Of a DNA stretch of 64,000 nt, positions 29,055-38,208 are shown piece after piece. Below the pieces are notes generated by a model. That model was not told the origin of the DNA. It searched no databases and worked only from the letters and a program-made list of their open reading frames with translations. A program made the translations under genes and the position numbers. Positions within the stretch are counted from its first letter, which is position 1; each line of letters starts with the position of its first letter. Origin of the DNA: Klebsiella grimontii (GTDB taxonomy: Bacteria > Pseudomonadota > Gammaproteobacteria > Enterobacterales > Enterobacteriaceae); assembly GCF_900200035.1 (NCBI RefSeq), contig NZ_FZTC01000014.1:124001-188000 (forward strand), given 5' to 3'.

Positions 29055-30335
29055 ATGAAACTCTATAACTTAAAAGATCATAACGAACAGGTCAGCTTTG
29101 CGCAGGCCGTCACCCAGGGGCTTGGCAAGCATCAGGGGCTGTTCTTTCCGCACGATCTGCCGGAATTCAGCCTGACTGAAATCGACGAAATGCTGCAGCA
29201 GGACTTGGTGTCGCGTAGCGCGAAAATCCTGTCGGCATTTATCGGCGACGAGATCCCTCAGGACGTGCTGCAAGCGCGCATCGGCAACGCGTTCACCTTC
29301 CCGGCGCCGGTCAGCAAAGTGCAGGATGATGTCGGCTGCCTCGAGCTGTTCCACGGCCCGACTCTGGCGTTTAAGGACTTCGGCGGCCGCTTTATGGCGC
29401 AGATGCTGACCCATATCGCCGGCGAAAAACCGGTCACTATCCTCACGGCAACCTCCGGCGACACCGGCGCGGCGGTCGCGCATGCGTTCTATGGCCTGCC
29501 AAACGTCAAAGTCGTCATTCTCTACCCGCGCGGCAAGATCAGCCCGCTGCAGGAAAAGCTGTTCTGCACCCTTGGCGGCAATATTGAAACCGTGGCTATC
29601 GACGGTGATTTTGATGCCTGCCAGGCGCTGGTTAAGCAGGCCTTTGATGATGAAGAGCTGAAGGTCGCTCTGGGTCTGAACTCGGCTAACTCAATCAATA
29701 TCAGCCGCCTGCTGGCGCAGATTTGCTACTACTTTGAAGCTGTTGCTCAACTGCCTCAGGAAGCCCGTAATCAGCTGGTTATCTCTGTACCCAGCGGTAA
29801 CTTTGGCGATCTGACCGCCGGCCTGCTGGCCAAATCCCTGGGTCTGCCAATCAAACGCTTTATCGCGGCAACTAACGCCAATGACACCGTGCCGCGCTTC
29901 CTGCAGGACGGCAACTGGTCGCCGAAAGCGACTCAGGCCACGCTGTCCAACGCCATGGACGTCAGCCAGCCGAATAACTGGCCGCGCGTGGAAGAGCTGT
30001 TCCGCCGTAAAATCTGGCGTCTGAATGAGCTGGGCTACGCGGCGGTGGATGATGAAACCACCAAAGAGACCATGCGCGAGCTGAAGGCCATCGGCTATAC
30101 CTCAGAACCGCATGCGGCGATTGCGTATCGCGCGCTGCGCGACCAGCTGCAGCCGGGCGAGTACGGCCTGTTCCTCGGCACGGCGCATCCGGCGAAATTT
30201 AAAGAGAGCGTGGAAGAGATTCTGCAAGAGACGCTGCCGCTGCCAAAAGAGCTGGCCGAACGCGCAGACCTGCCGCTGCTGTCGCATAATCTGCCGGCCG
30301 ATTTTGCCGCGCTGCGTAAGCTGATGATGGGTTAA
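29055..30335 (+). CDS. thrC: Threonine synthase
   Basis: 426 aa. A pyridoxal-phosphate enzyme that converts O-phosphohomoserine to threonine, the last step of the pathway. The PLP lysine is in HGPTLAFKDFGGRF; the phosphate cup SVPSGNFGDLTAG and the TATSGDTGAAVAHAF motif are present. It begins 3 bases after thrB. A strong hairpin follows at 30349. Confidence 0.98.
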   Translation: MKLYNLKDHNEQVSFAQAVTQGLGKHQGLFFPHDLPEFSLTEIDEMLQQDLVSRSAKILSAFIGDEIPQDVLQARIGNAFTFPAPVSKVQDDVGCLELFHGPTLAFKDFGGRFMAQMLTHIAGEKPVTILTATSGDTGAAVAHAFYGLPNVKVVILYPRGKISPLQEKLFCTLGGNIETVAIDGDFDACQALVKQAFDDEELKVALGLNSANSINISRLLAQICYYFEAVAQLPQEARNQLVISVPSGNFGDLTAGLLAKSLGLPIKRFIAATNANDTVPRFLQDGNWSPKATQATLSNAMDVSQPNNWPRVEELFRRKIWRLNELGYAAVDDETTKETMRELKAIGYTSEPHAAIAYRALRDQLQPGEYGLFLGTAHPAKFKESVEEILQETLPLPKELAERADLPLLSHNLPADFAALRKLMMG

Positions 30336-30348
30336 ACCCGAGCCCGCG

Positions 30349-30386
30349 CTCCCCTGCTGCGTTATCCGCGGCAGGGGAGTTCTTTT
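30349..30386 (+). terminator. thr operon terminator
   Basis: CTCCCCTGC...GCAGGGGAG, 9-bp perfect stem with further inner pairing, followed by TTCTTTT. Placed 13 bases after the thrC stop and reaching the yaaA stop, so it may also help end the leftward yaaA transcript. Confidence 0.85.
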
Positions 30387-31158
30387 ACTGCTCGTGGCGT
30401 TTAAAGACCAACTCCCCTTTGCCCGACGCGTCGGCGTCAAAGAAATAACCTTCGCTGTCAAAGCGGGTCAGCTGCTCCGGCTTCGTTAAACGATTTTCAA
30501 TGATGTAACGGCTCATTAAGCCGCGCGCTTTCTTAGCGTAGAAGCTGATCACTTTAAACTTGCCGTTTTTCTCATCGAGGAACACCGGCTTAATCAATTG
30601 CCCCTCAAGCCGTTTGGGTTTAACCGACCTGAAGTACTCATCAGAAGCCAGATTCACCACAATATCGTCGCCCTGGGCTTTCAACGCCTGATTCAGCTTA
30701 TCGGTAATCACGTCTCCCCAATAGTGATACAGATCTTTGCCTTTCGCGTTCTCAAGCTTAATCCCCATTTCCAGGCGGTAAGGTTGCATCAGATCCAGCG
30801 GGCGCAGAACGCCATACAGGCCGGAAAGCATTCGCAGATGCTGCTGGGCAAAATCGAAATCAGCCTCGCTAAAGGTTTCTGCCTGCAGGCCGGTATAGAC
30901 ATCCCCCTTAAACGCCAGAATCGCCTGACGGGCGTTGTCCGGGGTGAAGTCTGGCTGCCAGTCGTGGAAACGAGTCGCGTTCAGGTCAGCCAGCTTGTCG
31001 CTGATACCCATCAGTTTGCCAATCTGCGGCGCCGACAGCTGGCGGGCAATACCGATAAGCTCCTGAGAGTGTTCCAGCAGTTCAGGTTGGGTATAACGCG
31101 TCGTTGCCAGCGGGCTTTGATAATCGAGCGTTTTTGCAGGTGAAATCAGAATGAGCAT
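30385..31158 (-). CDS. yaaA: Peroxide stress protein YaaA (DUF328)
   Basis: 257 aa. YaaA/UPF0246 family, which in E. coli is induced by OxyR and limits free iron and DNA damage during peroxide stress; later structural work shows a DNA-binding fold. Recognised from [17 protein letters not shown] at the N-terminus and the core [20 protein letters not shown]. Full length. No OxyR site was located with confidence in the upstream gap to yaaJ. Confidence 0.95.
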   Translation of the reverse strand: MLILISPAKTLDYQSPLATTRYTQPELLEHSQELIGIARQLSAPQIGKLMGISDKLADLNATRFHDWQPDFTPDNARQAILAFKGDVYTGLQAETFSEADFDFAQQHLRMLSGLYGVLRPLDLMQPYRLEMGIKLENAKGKDLYHYWGDVITDKLNQALKAQGDDIVVNLASDEYFRSVKPKRLEGQLIKPVFLDEKNGKFKVISFYAKKARGLMSRYIIENRLTKPEQLTRFDSEGYFFDADASGKGELVFKRHEQ

Positions 31159-31235
31159 ATCCAGTCCTTGCGGGAAATTTTTGACGACTTTAGCAAAAAA
31201 ACGTCATGAGAGGATCGATAGCTGCGATTGCCGCG

Positions 31236-32669
31236 CTATTCGCGCGGCAGGTTGTCCCAGGTACCCGGCACCAGCTGCTGATGAATCTCAGGGTAGCGGG
31301 TGACGTCAAATTCCGGCCGCTGGCCCAGCCGCCGCTGCCGCAGGTAATCACTGGCAATGATGCGTACCGTCGGCGAGAGCAGCAGGATAGCCGTCAGGTT
31401 GGTTATCGCCATCAGCGCCATGATGGTATCCGCCATCTGCCACACCACCGGTAGGCCGATCATCGCCCCGGTAGCAACCATGCACAGCGTAAGCAGACGC
31501 AGCAGCCAGATATTACGGTCACTATCCATGCGGAGAAAAATGAGATTATTTTCGGCATAGATATAGTTTGCGACGATCGAGCTGAAGGCGAACAGCAGCA
31601 CCACGATAGCGACAAAGCTGGAACCCCAGTCGCCGATGAGGTTGTTCATCGAGTGCTGAATAGCCTGAATGCCGTTCACCGCTTCTCCATTGCCGTCTCG
31701 CGGCGCCAGCATGATGATGACGGCGCTGGCGGTACAGATCACGATGGTGTCAATGAAAACGCCAATCATCTGTACGATCCCCTGCGCCGCAGGGTGAGGG
31801 GGCCAGGAGGCAGCGGCGGCAGCGGAATTAGGCGTTGAGCCCATCCCCGCTTCATTGGAAAACATCCCGCGCTGAAAGCCGCTGGTTAGCGCCTGGCTGA
31901 TGGTATAGCCGACTGCGCCCGCGGCGGCCTCTTGCCAGCCGAAAGCGCAGCGGAAGATGGTTTCAAAAATCGTCGGCAGGGCGGTGATATGCCACAGGCC
32001 GATGACCAGGCTGGTCGCCACCCATAGCAGGGCCATCACTGGCACAAGCCACTGCATCATTCGCGCTACGCCGCGAATGCCGCGAACGATGACCAGCAGG
32101 GTCAGAACCGCCAGGACGCCGCCGGTAATCGCCTCAGGTAAATGAAATGCATACGCCATGGCATGGGCAACGGAGTTGGCCTGTACGGTATTAAAGATGA
32201 TCCCGTAGGCCAGCAGCAGAAAAATGGAAAACAGCACGCCCATCCAGCGCATACCGAGTCCCCGGGCCATATACCAGGCGGGGCCGCCGCGAAACTGCCC
32301 GCGGGAGTCGCGCTCTTTATAAAGCTGGGCGAGAGAACATTCGGCGAAGCTGCTGGCCATACCGAGTAGCGCCGAGAGCCACATCCAGAAAACGGCGCCG
32401 GGGCCGCCTGCGGCAATGGCCAGCGCAACGCCTGCCATATTGCCGCTGCCCACGCGCGCCGCCAGGCTCATACACAGCGCCTGAAAAGACGTTAAGCCGC
32501 CGGGCTGCGGCTGAAGGCTCCTTTTCAGACTTTTGCTGAACTGACGGATATAACGGAACTGAATGAATTTTGTTCGCCAGGTAAACCAGACGCCGGCGCC
32601 CAGTAACAGGTAAATCATTACCGAGCCCCAGAGTATTTCATTGATAAACGACAGAAAATCAGGCATCAA
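31236..32669 (-). CDS. yaaJ: AGCS-family Na+:alanine/glycine symporter YaaJ
   Basis: 477 aa inner-membrane transporter with about eleven helices. Family signatures: an N-terminal WTFR-like region (GVWFTWRTKFIQFR), GSGNMAGVALAIAAGGPGAV and SNEAGMGSTPNSAAAA. Such proteins import alanine or glycine with sodium. The substrate of YaaJ itself is assigned by family only. It lies between yaaA and the divergent talB. Confidence 0.95.
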   Translation of the reverse strand: MMPDFLSFINEILWGSVMIYLLLGAGVWFTWRTKFIQFRYIRQFSKSLKRSLQPQPGGLTSFQALCMSLAARVGSGNMAGVALAIAAGGPGAVFWMWLSALLGMASSFAECSLAQLYKERDSRGQFRGGPAWYMARGLGMRWMGVLFSIFLLLAYGIIFNTVQANSVAHAMAYAFHLPEAITGGVLAVLTLLVIVRGIRGVARMMQWLVPVMALLWVATSLVIGLWHITALPTIFETIFRCAFGWQEAAAGAVGYTISQALTSGFQRGMFSNEAGMGSTPNSAAAAASWPPHPAAQGIVQMIGVFIDTIVICTASAVIIMLAPRDGNGEAVNGIQAIQHSMNNLIGDWGSSFVAIVVLLFAFSSIVANYIYAENNLIFLRMDSDRNIWLLRLLTLCMVATGAMIGLPVVWQMADTIMALMAITNLTAILLLSPTVRIIASDYLRQRRLGQRPEFDVTRYPEIHQQLVPGTWDNLPRE

Positions 32670-32869
32670 GCATCCTCTTGCCCATATCGGTGCGCGAGTG
32701 TAAGCGCTACCAATCCAGTGACAATCCTTTAGTGTTCAGGTAATTAATTGACCCAGTTTATCACACTCTGCGCTCATGCATTGTAGGCGGTTGCGCTGCC
32801 CCGGCAGCGTGTTATCATCTTGGCAGACCGGTTACATCCCCTTAACTGCTGTTTAAGAGAAACACTATC

Positions 32870-33823
32870 ATGACGGATAAATTGACCTCTCTGCGTCAGT
32901 ACACCACTGTCGTAGCTGATACCGGAGATATCGCGGCAATGAAGCTGTATCAGCCTCAGGACGCCACGACTAACCCTTCTTTGATTCTCGGCGCGGCTCA
33001 GATCCCTGAGTACCGTAAGCTGATTGATGACGCTGTTGCATGGGCTCGCGGCCAGAGCAGCGACCGCGCGCAGCAGATTATCGATGCTTCCGATAAGCTG
33101 GCGGTGAATATTGGTCTCGAAATCCTTAAGCTGATCCCTGGCCGTATTTCCACCGAAGTCGATGCTCGCCTGTCCTATGACACCGAGGCATCTATCGCCA
33201 AAGCTAAGCGTCTCATCAAGCTGTATAACGATGCCGGCATCGGTAACGATCGCATTCTGATCAAACTGGCTTCGACCTGGCAGGGCATCCGCGCCGCCGA
33301 GCAGCTGGAAAAAGAAGGCATCAACTGTAACCTGACGCTGCTGTTCTCCTTCGCTCAGGCACGCGCTTGTGCGGAAGCGGGGGTATTCCTGATTTCTCCA
33401 TTCGTTGGCCGTATCCTCGACTGGTACAAAGCCAATACCGATAAGAAAGAATACGCGCCGGCAGAAGATCCGGGCGTGGTTTCGGTAAGCGAAATCTATG
33501 AATACTACAAACAGCACGGCTACGAGACGGTGGTTATGGGCGCAAGCTTCCGTAACCTCGGCGAGATCCTGGAGCTGGCTGGCTGTGACCGCCTGACTAT
33601 CGCCCCGGCTCTACTGAAAGAGCTGGCGGAAAGCGAAGGCGCTATCGAGCGTAAACTGGCCTTTAGCGGCGAAGTTAAAGCGCGTCCGGCTCGTATCACC
33701 GAATCCGAGTTCCTGTGGCAGCACAATCAGGATCCGATGGCGGTAGACAAACTGGCGGAAGGTATCCGCAAGTTTGCGATCGACCAGGAAAAACTGGAAA
33801 AAATGATCGGCGATCTGCTGTAA
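32870..33823 (+). CDS. talB: Transaldolase B
   Basis: 317 aa. Pentose phosphate pathway enzyme transferring dihydroxyacetone from sedoheptulose-7-phosphate to glyceraldehyde-3-phosphate. Schiff-base Lys132 in [10 protein letters not shown]; Asp17 and the TTNPSLIL motif at 33-40 complete the active site. ATG at 32870 after AAGAGAAAC. Followed by a strong hairpin and mog. Confidence 0.98.
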   Translation: MTDKLTSLRQYTTVVADTGDIAAMKLYQPQDATTNPSLILGAAQIPEYRKLIDDAVAWARGQSSDRAQQIIDASDKLAVNIGLEILKLIPGRISTEVDARLSYDTEASIAKAKRLIKLYNDAGIGNDRILIKLASTWQGIRAAEQLEKEGINCNLTLLFSFAQARACAEAGVFLISPFVGRILDWYKANTDKKEYAPAEDPGVVSVSEIYEYYKQHGYETVVMGASFRNLGEILELAGCDRLTIAPALLKELAESEGAIERKLAFSGEVKARPARITESEFLWQHNQDPMAVDKLAEGIRKFAIDQEKLEKMIGDLL

Positions 33824-33829
33824 TCCCGC

Positions 33830-33855
33830 ATGTGGCCGACGCCCGTCGGCCACAT
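33830..33855 (+). terminator. Hairpin after talB
   Basis: ATGTGGCCGA-cgcccg-TCGGCCACAT, a perfect 10-bp stem starting 6 bases after the talB stop. The downstream sequence TAAACTG has no U-run. It probably ends or stabilises the highly expressed talB message. Confidence 0.6.
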
Positions 33856-33922
33856 TAAACTGTCTGCCTTGCTCCCCTCGGTGTATTATTCTGTTTATTG
33901 ATACTGTTTGAACGGAATAATC

Positions 33923-34510
33923 ATGAACACCTTACGAATCGGCTTAGTTTCCATTTCCGATCGCGCCTCCAGCGGCGTCTATCAGGATAAAGGCATCCCC
34001 GCGCTTGAAGCGTGGCTGGCCCGCGCGCTCTCCACGCCTTTCGAATTGCAGACCCGCTTGATCCCGGATGAACAGGTTATTATTGAGCAAACGCTGTGCG
34101 AGCTGGTGGATGAAATGGGCTGCCATTTGGTGTTGACTACCGGCGGCACGGGCCCGGCCCGTCGTGACGTCACTCCGGATGCGACGCTGGCGATTGCCGA
34201 TCGGGTGATGCCCGGCTTTGGTGAGCAAATGCGTCAGGTGAGCCTGCACTTTGTACCGACGGCCATTCTTTCTCGTCAGGTTGGCGTTATCCGCAAGCAG
34301 GCGCTGATCCTTAACCTGCCCGGCCAGCCAAAGGCGATTGAGGAAACGCTGGAAGGCGTGAAAGATGCGGAAGGTAACGTGCTGGTGCACGGCGTTTTCG
34401 CAAGTGTACCGTATTGTGTACAGCTACTTGAGGGGCCTTATGTGGAAACAAACGGCGAGGTAGTAGCAGCTTTCCGTCCTAAAAGCGCCAGACGTGAAAC
34501 ATTATCCTGA
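33923..34510 (+). CDS. mog: Molybdopterin adenylyltransferase
   Basis: 195 aa. It adenylates molybdopterin before molybdate insertion. MoaB/Mog fold with the MPT-binding LTTGGTGPARRDVTPDA at about 71-87 and the catalytic Asp82. The start at 33923 gives the E. coli N-terminus MNTLRIGLVSISDRAS; a longer frame starting five codons upstream is unlikely. ATG follows GGAATAATC. Confidence 0.97.
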   Translation: MNTLRIGLVSISDRASSGVYQDKGIPALEAWLARALSTPFELQTRLIPDEQVIIEQTLCELVDEMGCHLVLTTGGTGPARRDVTPDATLAIADRVMPGFGEQMRQVSLHFVPTAILSRQVGVIRKQALILNLPGQPKAIEETLEGVKDAEGNVLVHGVFASVPYCVQLLEGPYVETNGEVVAAFRPKSARRETLS

Positions 34511-34630
34511 ATTTACCGTATTCCTGATATAACCTGCATCACCAGTGGTGTGTTGTTTTATTTACGATATAGTGTTTTTTACTTTACACAGTACGTAGAA
34601 TAACTTCATACCTCTGGATGATTGCCCGTT

Positions 34631-35941
34631 ATGTCACACTGCACCCGACCTCTGAATCGACAGGATTATAAAACGCTGACGCTGGCCGCCCTCGGCGGCG
34701 CGCTGGAGTTTTACGATTTCATCATCTTTGTCTTCTTCGCCGCCGTCGTCGGCGAGCTATTTTTCCCAGCGGATATCCCGGAATGGCTGCGCCAGGTGCA
34801 GACCTTCGGCATATTTGCGGCGGGCTATTTAGCGCGTCCTCTTGGCGGCATCATTATGGCCCACTTTGGCGATCTGGTCGGGCGTAAGAAAATGTTTACT
34901 CTGAGCATTTTACTGATGGCGCTGCCTACGCTGGCGATTGGCCTGCTGCCCACCTACGCGTCGGTGGGCATCGTGGCGCCGCTTTTGCTGCTATTTATGC
35001 GTATTCTTCAGGGGGCGGCGATTGGCGGCGAAGTCCCCGGCGCCTGGGTTTTTGTGGCGGAGCATGTACCGGAAAAAAGAATCGGTATCGCCTGCGGGAC
35101 GCTGACCGCCGGCCTGACGGTTGGGATCCTGCTGGGATCGGTCGTGGCGACGCTGATTAATACCAACCTGACGCCGCAGGGGATCCATGAGGGCGGCTGG
35201 CGTATTCCATTCCTGCTGGGCGGCGCGTTTGGGCTCGTCGCCATGTATCTGCGCCGTTGGCTCCAGGAGACGCCTGTTTTCCTCGAAATGCAGCAGCGCA
35301 AGGCGTTAGCGCAGGAGCTGCCGGTTAAGGCCGTCGCGCTGAAGCATCAGAAAGCGGTGGCGGTCTCAATGCTGCTGACCTGGCTTTTATCCGCCGGCGT
35401 GGTGGTGGTGATCCTGATGTCGCCGGTCTGGCTGCAAAAACACTACGGCTTTGCCCCCGCCATCACCCTGCAGGCGAACAGTATCGCCACCATCATGCTG
35501 TGTATCGGCTGCCTGCTGGCAGGCCTGGCCGCCGACCGTTTTGGCGCCAGCCGCACGTTTATTGTCGGCAGCGTATTCCTCGCGGCGGCAAGCTGGGCTT
35601 TCTACCATCTTTCCGGCGCTAGCCCGCAGCGTCTGTTTCTGCTCTACGGTACGGTGGGCCTGTGCGTCGGCGTGGTAGGGGCGGTTCCTTATGTGATGGT
35701 GCGCGCGTTCCCGGCTGAAGTGCGTTTTACCGGGATTTCATTCTCTTATAACGTCTCTTATGCCATCTTTGGCGGCCTGACGCCGATTGCGGTGACCATG
35801 CTGATGGGCGTTTCGCCGATGGCGCCCGCGTGGTACGTACTGGCACTGTCGTTTATGGGATTGGGTCTGGGGATTTGGCTACGCCAGGGACTGGATGAGC
35901 AGGTCGCTGCGCCGAAAGCTGAACTGCAGCGCCTGCCGTAA
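34631..35941 (+). CDS. MFS transporter, metabolite:H+ symporter (MHS) type
   Basis: 436 aa with twelve predicted membrane helices. The loop 2-3 motif GDLVGRKKMF and the early ALEFYDFIIFVFFAA are typical of the MHS group (ProP, ShiA, KgtP, YhjE), which co-transport organic acids or osmolytes with protons. The substrate cannot be told. The ATG at 34631 is preferred; a TTG three codons upstream is possible. It sits alone between mog and satP, where E. coli K-12 has no such gene, so it is an accessory insertion in a core region. GC content is like its neighbours. Confidence 0.88.
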   Translation: MSHCTRPLNRQDYKTLTLAALGGALEFYDFIIFVFFAAVVGELFFPADIPEWLRQVQTFGIFAAGYLARPLGGIIMAHFGDLVGRKKMFTLSILLMALPTLAIGLLPTYASVGIVAPLLLLFMRILQGAAIGGEVPGAWVFVAEHVPEKRIGIACGTLTAGLTVGILLGSVVATLINTNLTPQGIHEGGWRIPFLLGGAFGLVAMYLRRWLQETPVFLEMQQRKALAQELPVKAVALKHQKAVAVSMLLTWLLSAGVVVVILMSPVWLQKHYGFAPAITLQANSIATIMLCIGCLLAGLAADRFGASRTFIVGSVFLAAASWAFYHLSGASPQRLFLLYGTVGLCVGVVGAVPYVMVRAFPAEVRFTGISFSYNVSYAIFGGLTPIAVTMLMGVSPMAPAWYVLALSFMGLGLGIWLRQGLDEQVAAPKAELQRLP

Positions 35942-35954
35942 ATCGATAGGGCTT

Positions 35955-35984
35955 ACTTCGCCGCTCGCGGACGGGCGGCGAAGT
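35955..35984 (+). terminator. Hairpin between the MFS gene and satP
   Basis: ACTTCGCCGC...GCGGCGAAGT, a perfect 10-bp stem between two convergent genes, with only weak T-runs on either side. Placed to act on both transcripts. Confidence 0.55.
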
Positions 35985-35987
35985 TAA

Positions 35988-36554
35988 TTAATGCTTTTCG
36001 CCAATTGGCAGAACGGTACGGCCAAACTGTTCGTTCAGCACTTCACCCATCGCCAGATAGATGGCGCTGCCGCCGCAGACCAGACCGACCCAGCCTGCAA
36101 TCTTCACAATGCCTTCGTTATCAGCCAGGTGACCAATCGCCAGCAGCGCGAACAGCACGGTCAGACTGAGAAATACAAACTGCAGCATACGCGCGGCTTT
36201 CAGGGTGCCAAAGAACATAAACAGGGTAAAAATGCCCCACAGTCCAAGGTACATACCGAGGAAATGCGCATTAGGCGCTTCTGCAAGCCCCATTTTCGGC
36301 ATCAAAAGAATGGCAACCAGCGTCAGCCAAAAAGCGCCGTAAGACGTGAATGCGGTTAAACCAAAAGTGTTGCCTTTTTTAAATTCCAGCAGACCGGCAA
36401 AAATCTGCGCAATGCCGCCGTAAAAAATGCCCATCGCCAGGATAGCTACATCAAACGCGAACAGGCCGCTATTTGCCAGGTTAAGCAGAATAGTGGTCAT
36501 GCCGAAGCCCATAAGGCCCAGCGGTGCCGGATTAGCCAACTTAGTGTTGCCCAT
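35988..36554 (-). CDS. satP: Acetate/succinate:H+ symporter SatP (YaaH)
   Basis: 188 aa, six membrane helices, AceTr (GPR1/FUN34/YaaH) family. The signature NPAPLGLMGFGMTTILLNL at about 7-25 lines the acetate path. It imports acetate and succinate during log growth in E. coli. Read leftward behind yaaI and yaaW. A GC-rich hairpin at 36590-36610 lies just upstream, without a U-tract. Confidence 0.96.
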   Translation of the reverse strand: MGNTKLANPAPLGLMGFGMTTILLNLANSGLFAFDVAILAMGIFYGGIAQIFAGLLEFKKGNTFGLTAFTSYGAFWLTLVAILLMPKMGLAEAPNAHFLGMYLGLWGIFTLFMFFGTLKAARMLQFVFLSLTVLFALLAIGHLADNEGIVKIAGWVGLVCGGSAIYLAMGEVLNEQFGRTVLPIGEKH

Positions 36555-36642
36555 AATTCCTCAAAATAATGATTAGAAAGGGAAGCATTCCCCGCCACTC
36601 AGCGGCGGGGCGCGGCATAATAATTAGGCGCTGCGTTACTGT

Positions 36643-37392
36643 CTATGATCTGGCGGGGTATTTTTCACCAATTTCATTTTTCACCTGATGAAGTCTGGTC
36701 ATTTGCCTCAAACAGGCAATATGCAACACGGCCGGAATGGTCACGCGATAAGCGCTGCCGCTCACGGCTTTGACGCCATTAAACGCGGCGCCGAGAGGGC
36801 CGCCAAGTCCGGCTCCACGCACCAAACCGTGGCCGATTACGCTAACGGCGGCGTGCGTGCGGAGGATCTTCGTCAGCCGGGCCTCGAGAAGATGCGAGAC
36901 GCCCTGCGCCAGCTTATTCGTCTGTAGCAGAAAGGGGAGTATCTCTTTATGCTCGTTGACCCGACACTCAACGGCAATGAAAAAGTCAGCCTTCTGCCGA
37001 TCGTCCATCTTCTTCCAGCTATGTTCCAGAAAATGCTCCAGAAGATACTGCTCGATTTCCGGCGTAGACATCTGTTTTTCTACTTTGATTTTTAGCCTCT
37101 TGCAGACGTCCAGCAAAATTTCCCGGTAGAACTTTCCGTGACGACGCAGCGTGTTGGCGATGCTGTCGCCGCCAAAGTGCTGGAGCTCGCCGGCAATAAG
37201 CTGCCAGTTGCGACGATAGCGCTCAGGATGCCCGGCCATCGCCTGAAAATTTTCATTACGCAATAGCGCGCTTGAAAGGCGCGGCTTACCATTCTCATTG
37301 TGGGTCAGAATTCTGGTGAATGTTTCCAGATGCTCTTCGCTGCAGCGATGAAGAAAAGAGAGGTCTTCATCATCCAGATAATTAATTTTCAT
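36643..37392 (-). CDS. yaaW: YaaW family protein (UPF0174)
   Basis: 249 aa, slightly longer than E. coli YaaW (237). Soluble helical N-terminal part (ubiquinol-cytochrome c chaperone-like, LSFLHRCSEEHLETFTRIL) with a short glycine-rich, possibly membrane-interacting C-terminal stretch (GHGLVRGAGLGGPLGAAFNG). The function is unknown. Follows yaaI with a 27-base gap on the same strand and precedes satP. Confidence 0.9.
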   Translation of the reverse strand: MKINYLDDEDLSFLHRCSEEHLETFTRILTHNENGKPRLSSALLRNENFQAMAGHPERYRRNWQLIAGELQHFGGDSIANTLRRHGKFYREILLDVCKRLKIKVEKQMSTPEIEQYLLEHFLEHSWKKMDDRQKADFFIAVECRVNEHKEILPFLLQTNKLAQGVSHLLEARLTKILRTHAAVSVIGHGLVRGAGLGGPLGAAFNGVKAVSGSAYRVTIPAVLHIACLRQMTRLHQVKNEIGEKYPARS

Positions 37393-37419
37393 AAATCTCA
37401 GATAATGTGAACAGTGATA

Positions 37420-37824
37420 TTAATCGTCGCCAATGATTTTTAGCGAAGCCATGTCAGAAGAGTTAATAGTGTGGCCGGAAAAAGCGATTTTTTTAACGCA
37501 GCGCTTGTTATCGTTGTCGCTATTAATGTTAATCCAGTCGCTGGTTGCCCCTTCTTTGATGGTTGACGGCACGCTGAGGTTCTGACTGGCGCTATTGCTG
37601 GCTTTAAAGTACACCGTCGCGCCGGAAAGCTGGATATCGCCGCGATCGGCGGTGAGCTGGATTCGCTTAATCACCCGGCAAACCGGCAGCTTCAGGGTGA
37701 GATCGTTAGTCTCATTTCGCGGCATGGCGACAACGCCTAAAATTTTATGATCGTTAGCGGAAACGGATGTGATTAACGCGGCGCTTAACAATAATCCTGC
37801 TGATATATGAATGAGTGATTTCAT
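37420..37824 (-). CDS. yaaI: YaaI periplasmic protein (DUF2541)
   Basis: 134 aa. Signal peptide at about 1-23 ([20 protein letters not shown], cleavage after VSA), then a small beta-rich domain. Matches the YaaI family in length and in the motif [20 protein letters not shown]. Two cysteines (in LPVCRVI and NKRCVKK) could form a disulfide. Function unknown. Likely first gene of a yaaI-yaaW run. Confidence 0.9.
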   Translation of the reverse strand: MKSLIHISAGLLLSAALITSVSANDHKILGVVAMPRNETNDLTLKLPVCRVIKRIQLTADRGDIQLSGATVYFKASNSASQNLSVPSTIKEGATSDWININSDNDNKRCVKKIAFSGHTINSSDMASLKIIGDD

Positions 37825-38055
37825 GAGGATTTCCTTATTATTTGATGTGTTATCAGTGATAAATATTTTATCACCAGAACTTTATTGTCTTTAGCGCGTA
37901 ATCATTGCGGATTATGTCAATTACAATATGAATGAATTTTAATTTAATTATTTTTATTCATTATATATTGTGCATTTTTAAACCCGCTTTTCGGCCTTCT
38001 TCTGATGCCCGGTCCCCCTCTGCGGCAGGATCAGGACAAAAATTTTTTGTATCCC

Positions 38056-38086
38056 CCCCTTGATGAAGCGGCGGGTGACCCCATCT
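38056..38086 (+). promoter_or_regulatory. Sigma-32 promoter P1 of dnaKJ
   Basis: CCCCTTGATGA as -35 and CCCCATCT (38079-38086) as -10 match the sigma-32 consensus (CTTGAAA and CCCCATNT) and the E. coli dnaK P1 sequence as I recall it. It lies about 120 bases upstream of dnaK. Confidence 0.85.
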
Positions 38087-38133
38087 TGTAGTCAACCGCA
38101 GTGAATGAACCTGAAAAAAATGATGTCTGGGCA

Positions 38134-38161
38134 GTTGAAACCGCACGTTTCGCCCTTATTA
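38134..38161 (+). promoter_or_regulatory. Sigma-32 promoter P2 of dnaKJ
   Basis: GTTGAAA at 38134-38140 and CGCCCTTATTA at 38151-38161 form a second heat-shock promoter, nearer to dnaK and less close to the consensus than P1. E. coli dnaK has the same two-promoter order. Confidence 0.75.
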
Positions 38162-38208
38162 CAGGTTCACAACCACATGTTGACTGAATTTTTAGTGGAG
38201 ACGTTTAG

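Noticed and set aside
36590..36610. CCCCGCC/GGCGGGG hairpin between yaaW and satP as a terminator
   Set aside because: No T-run on the leftward strand after the stem, so intrinsic termination is not supported.
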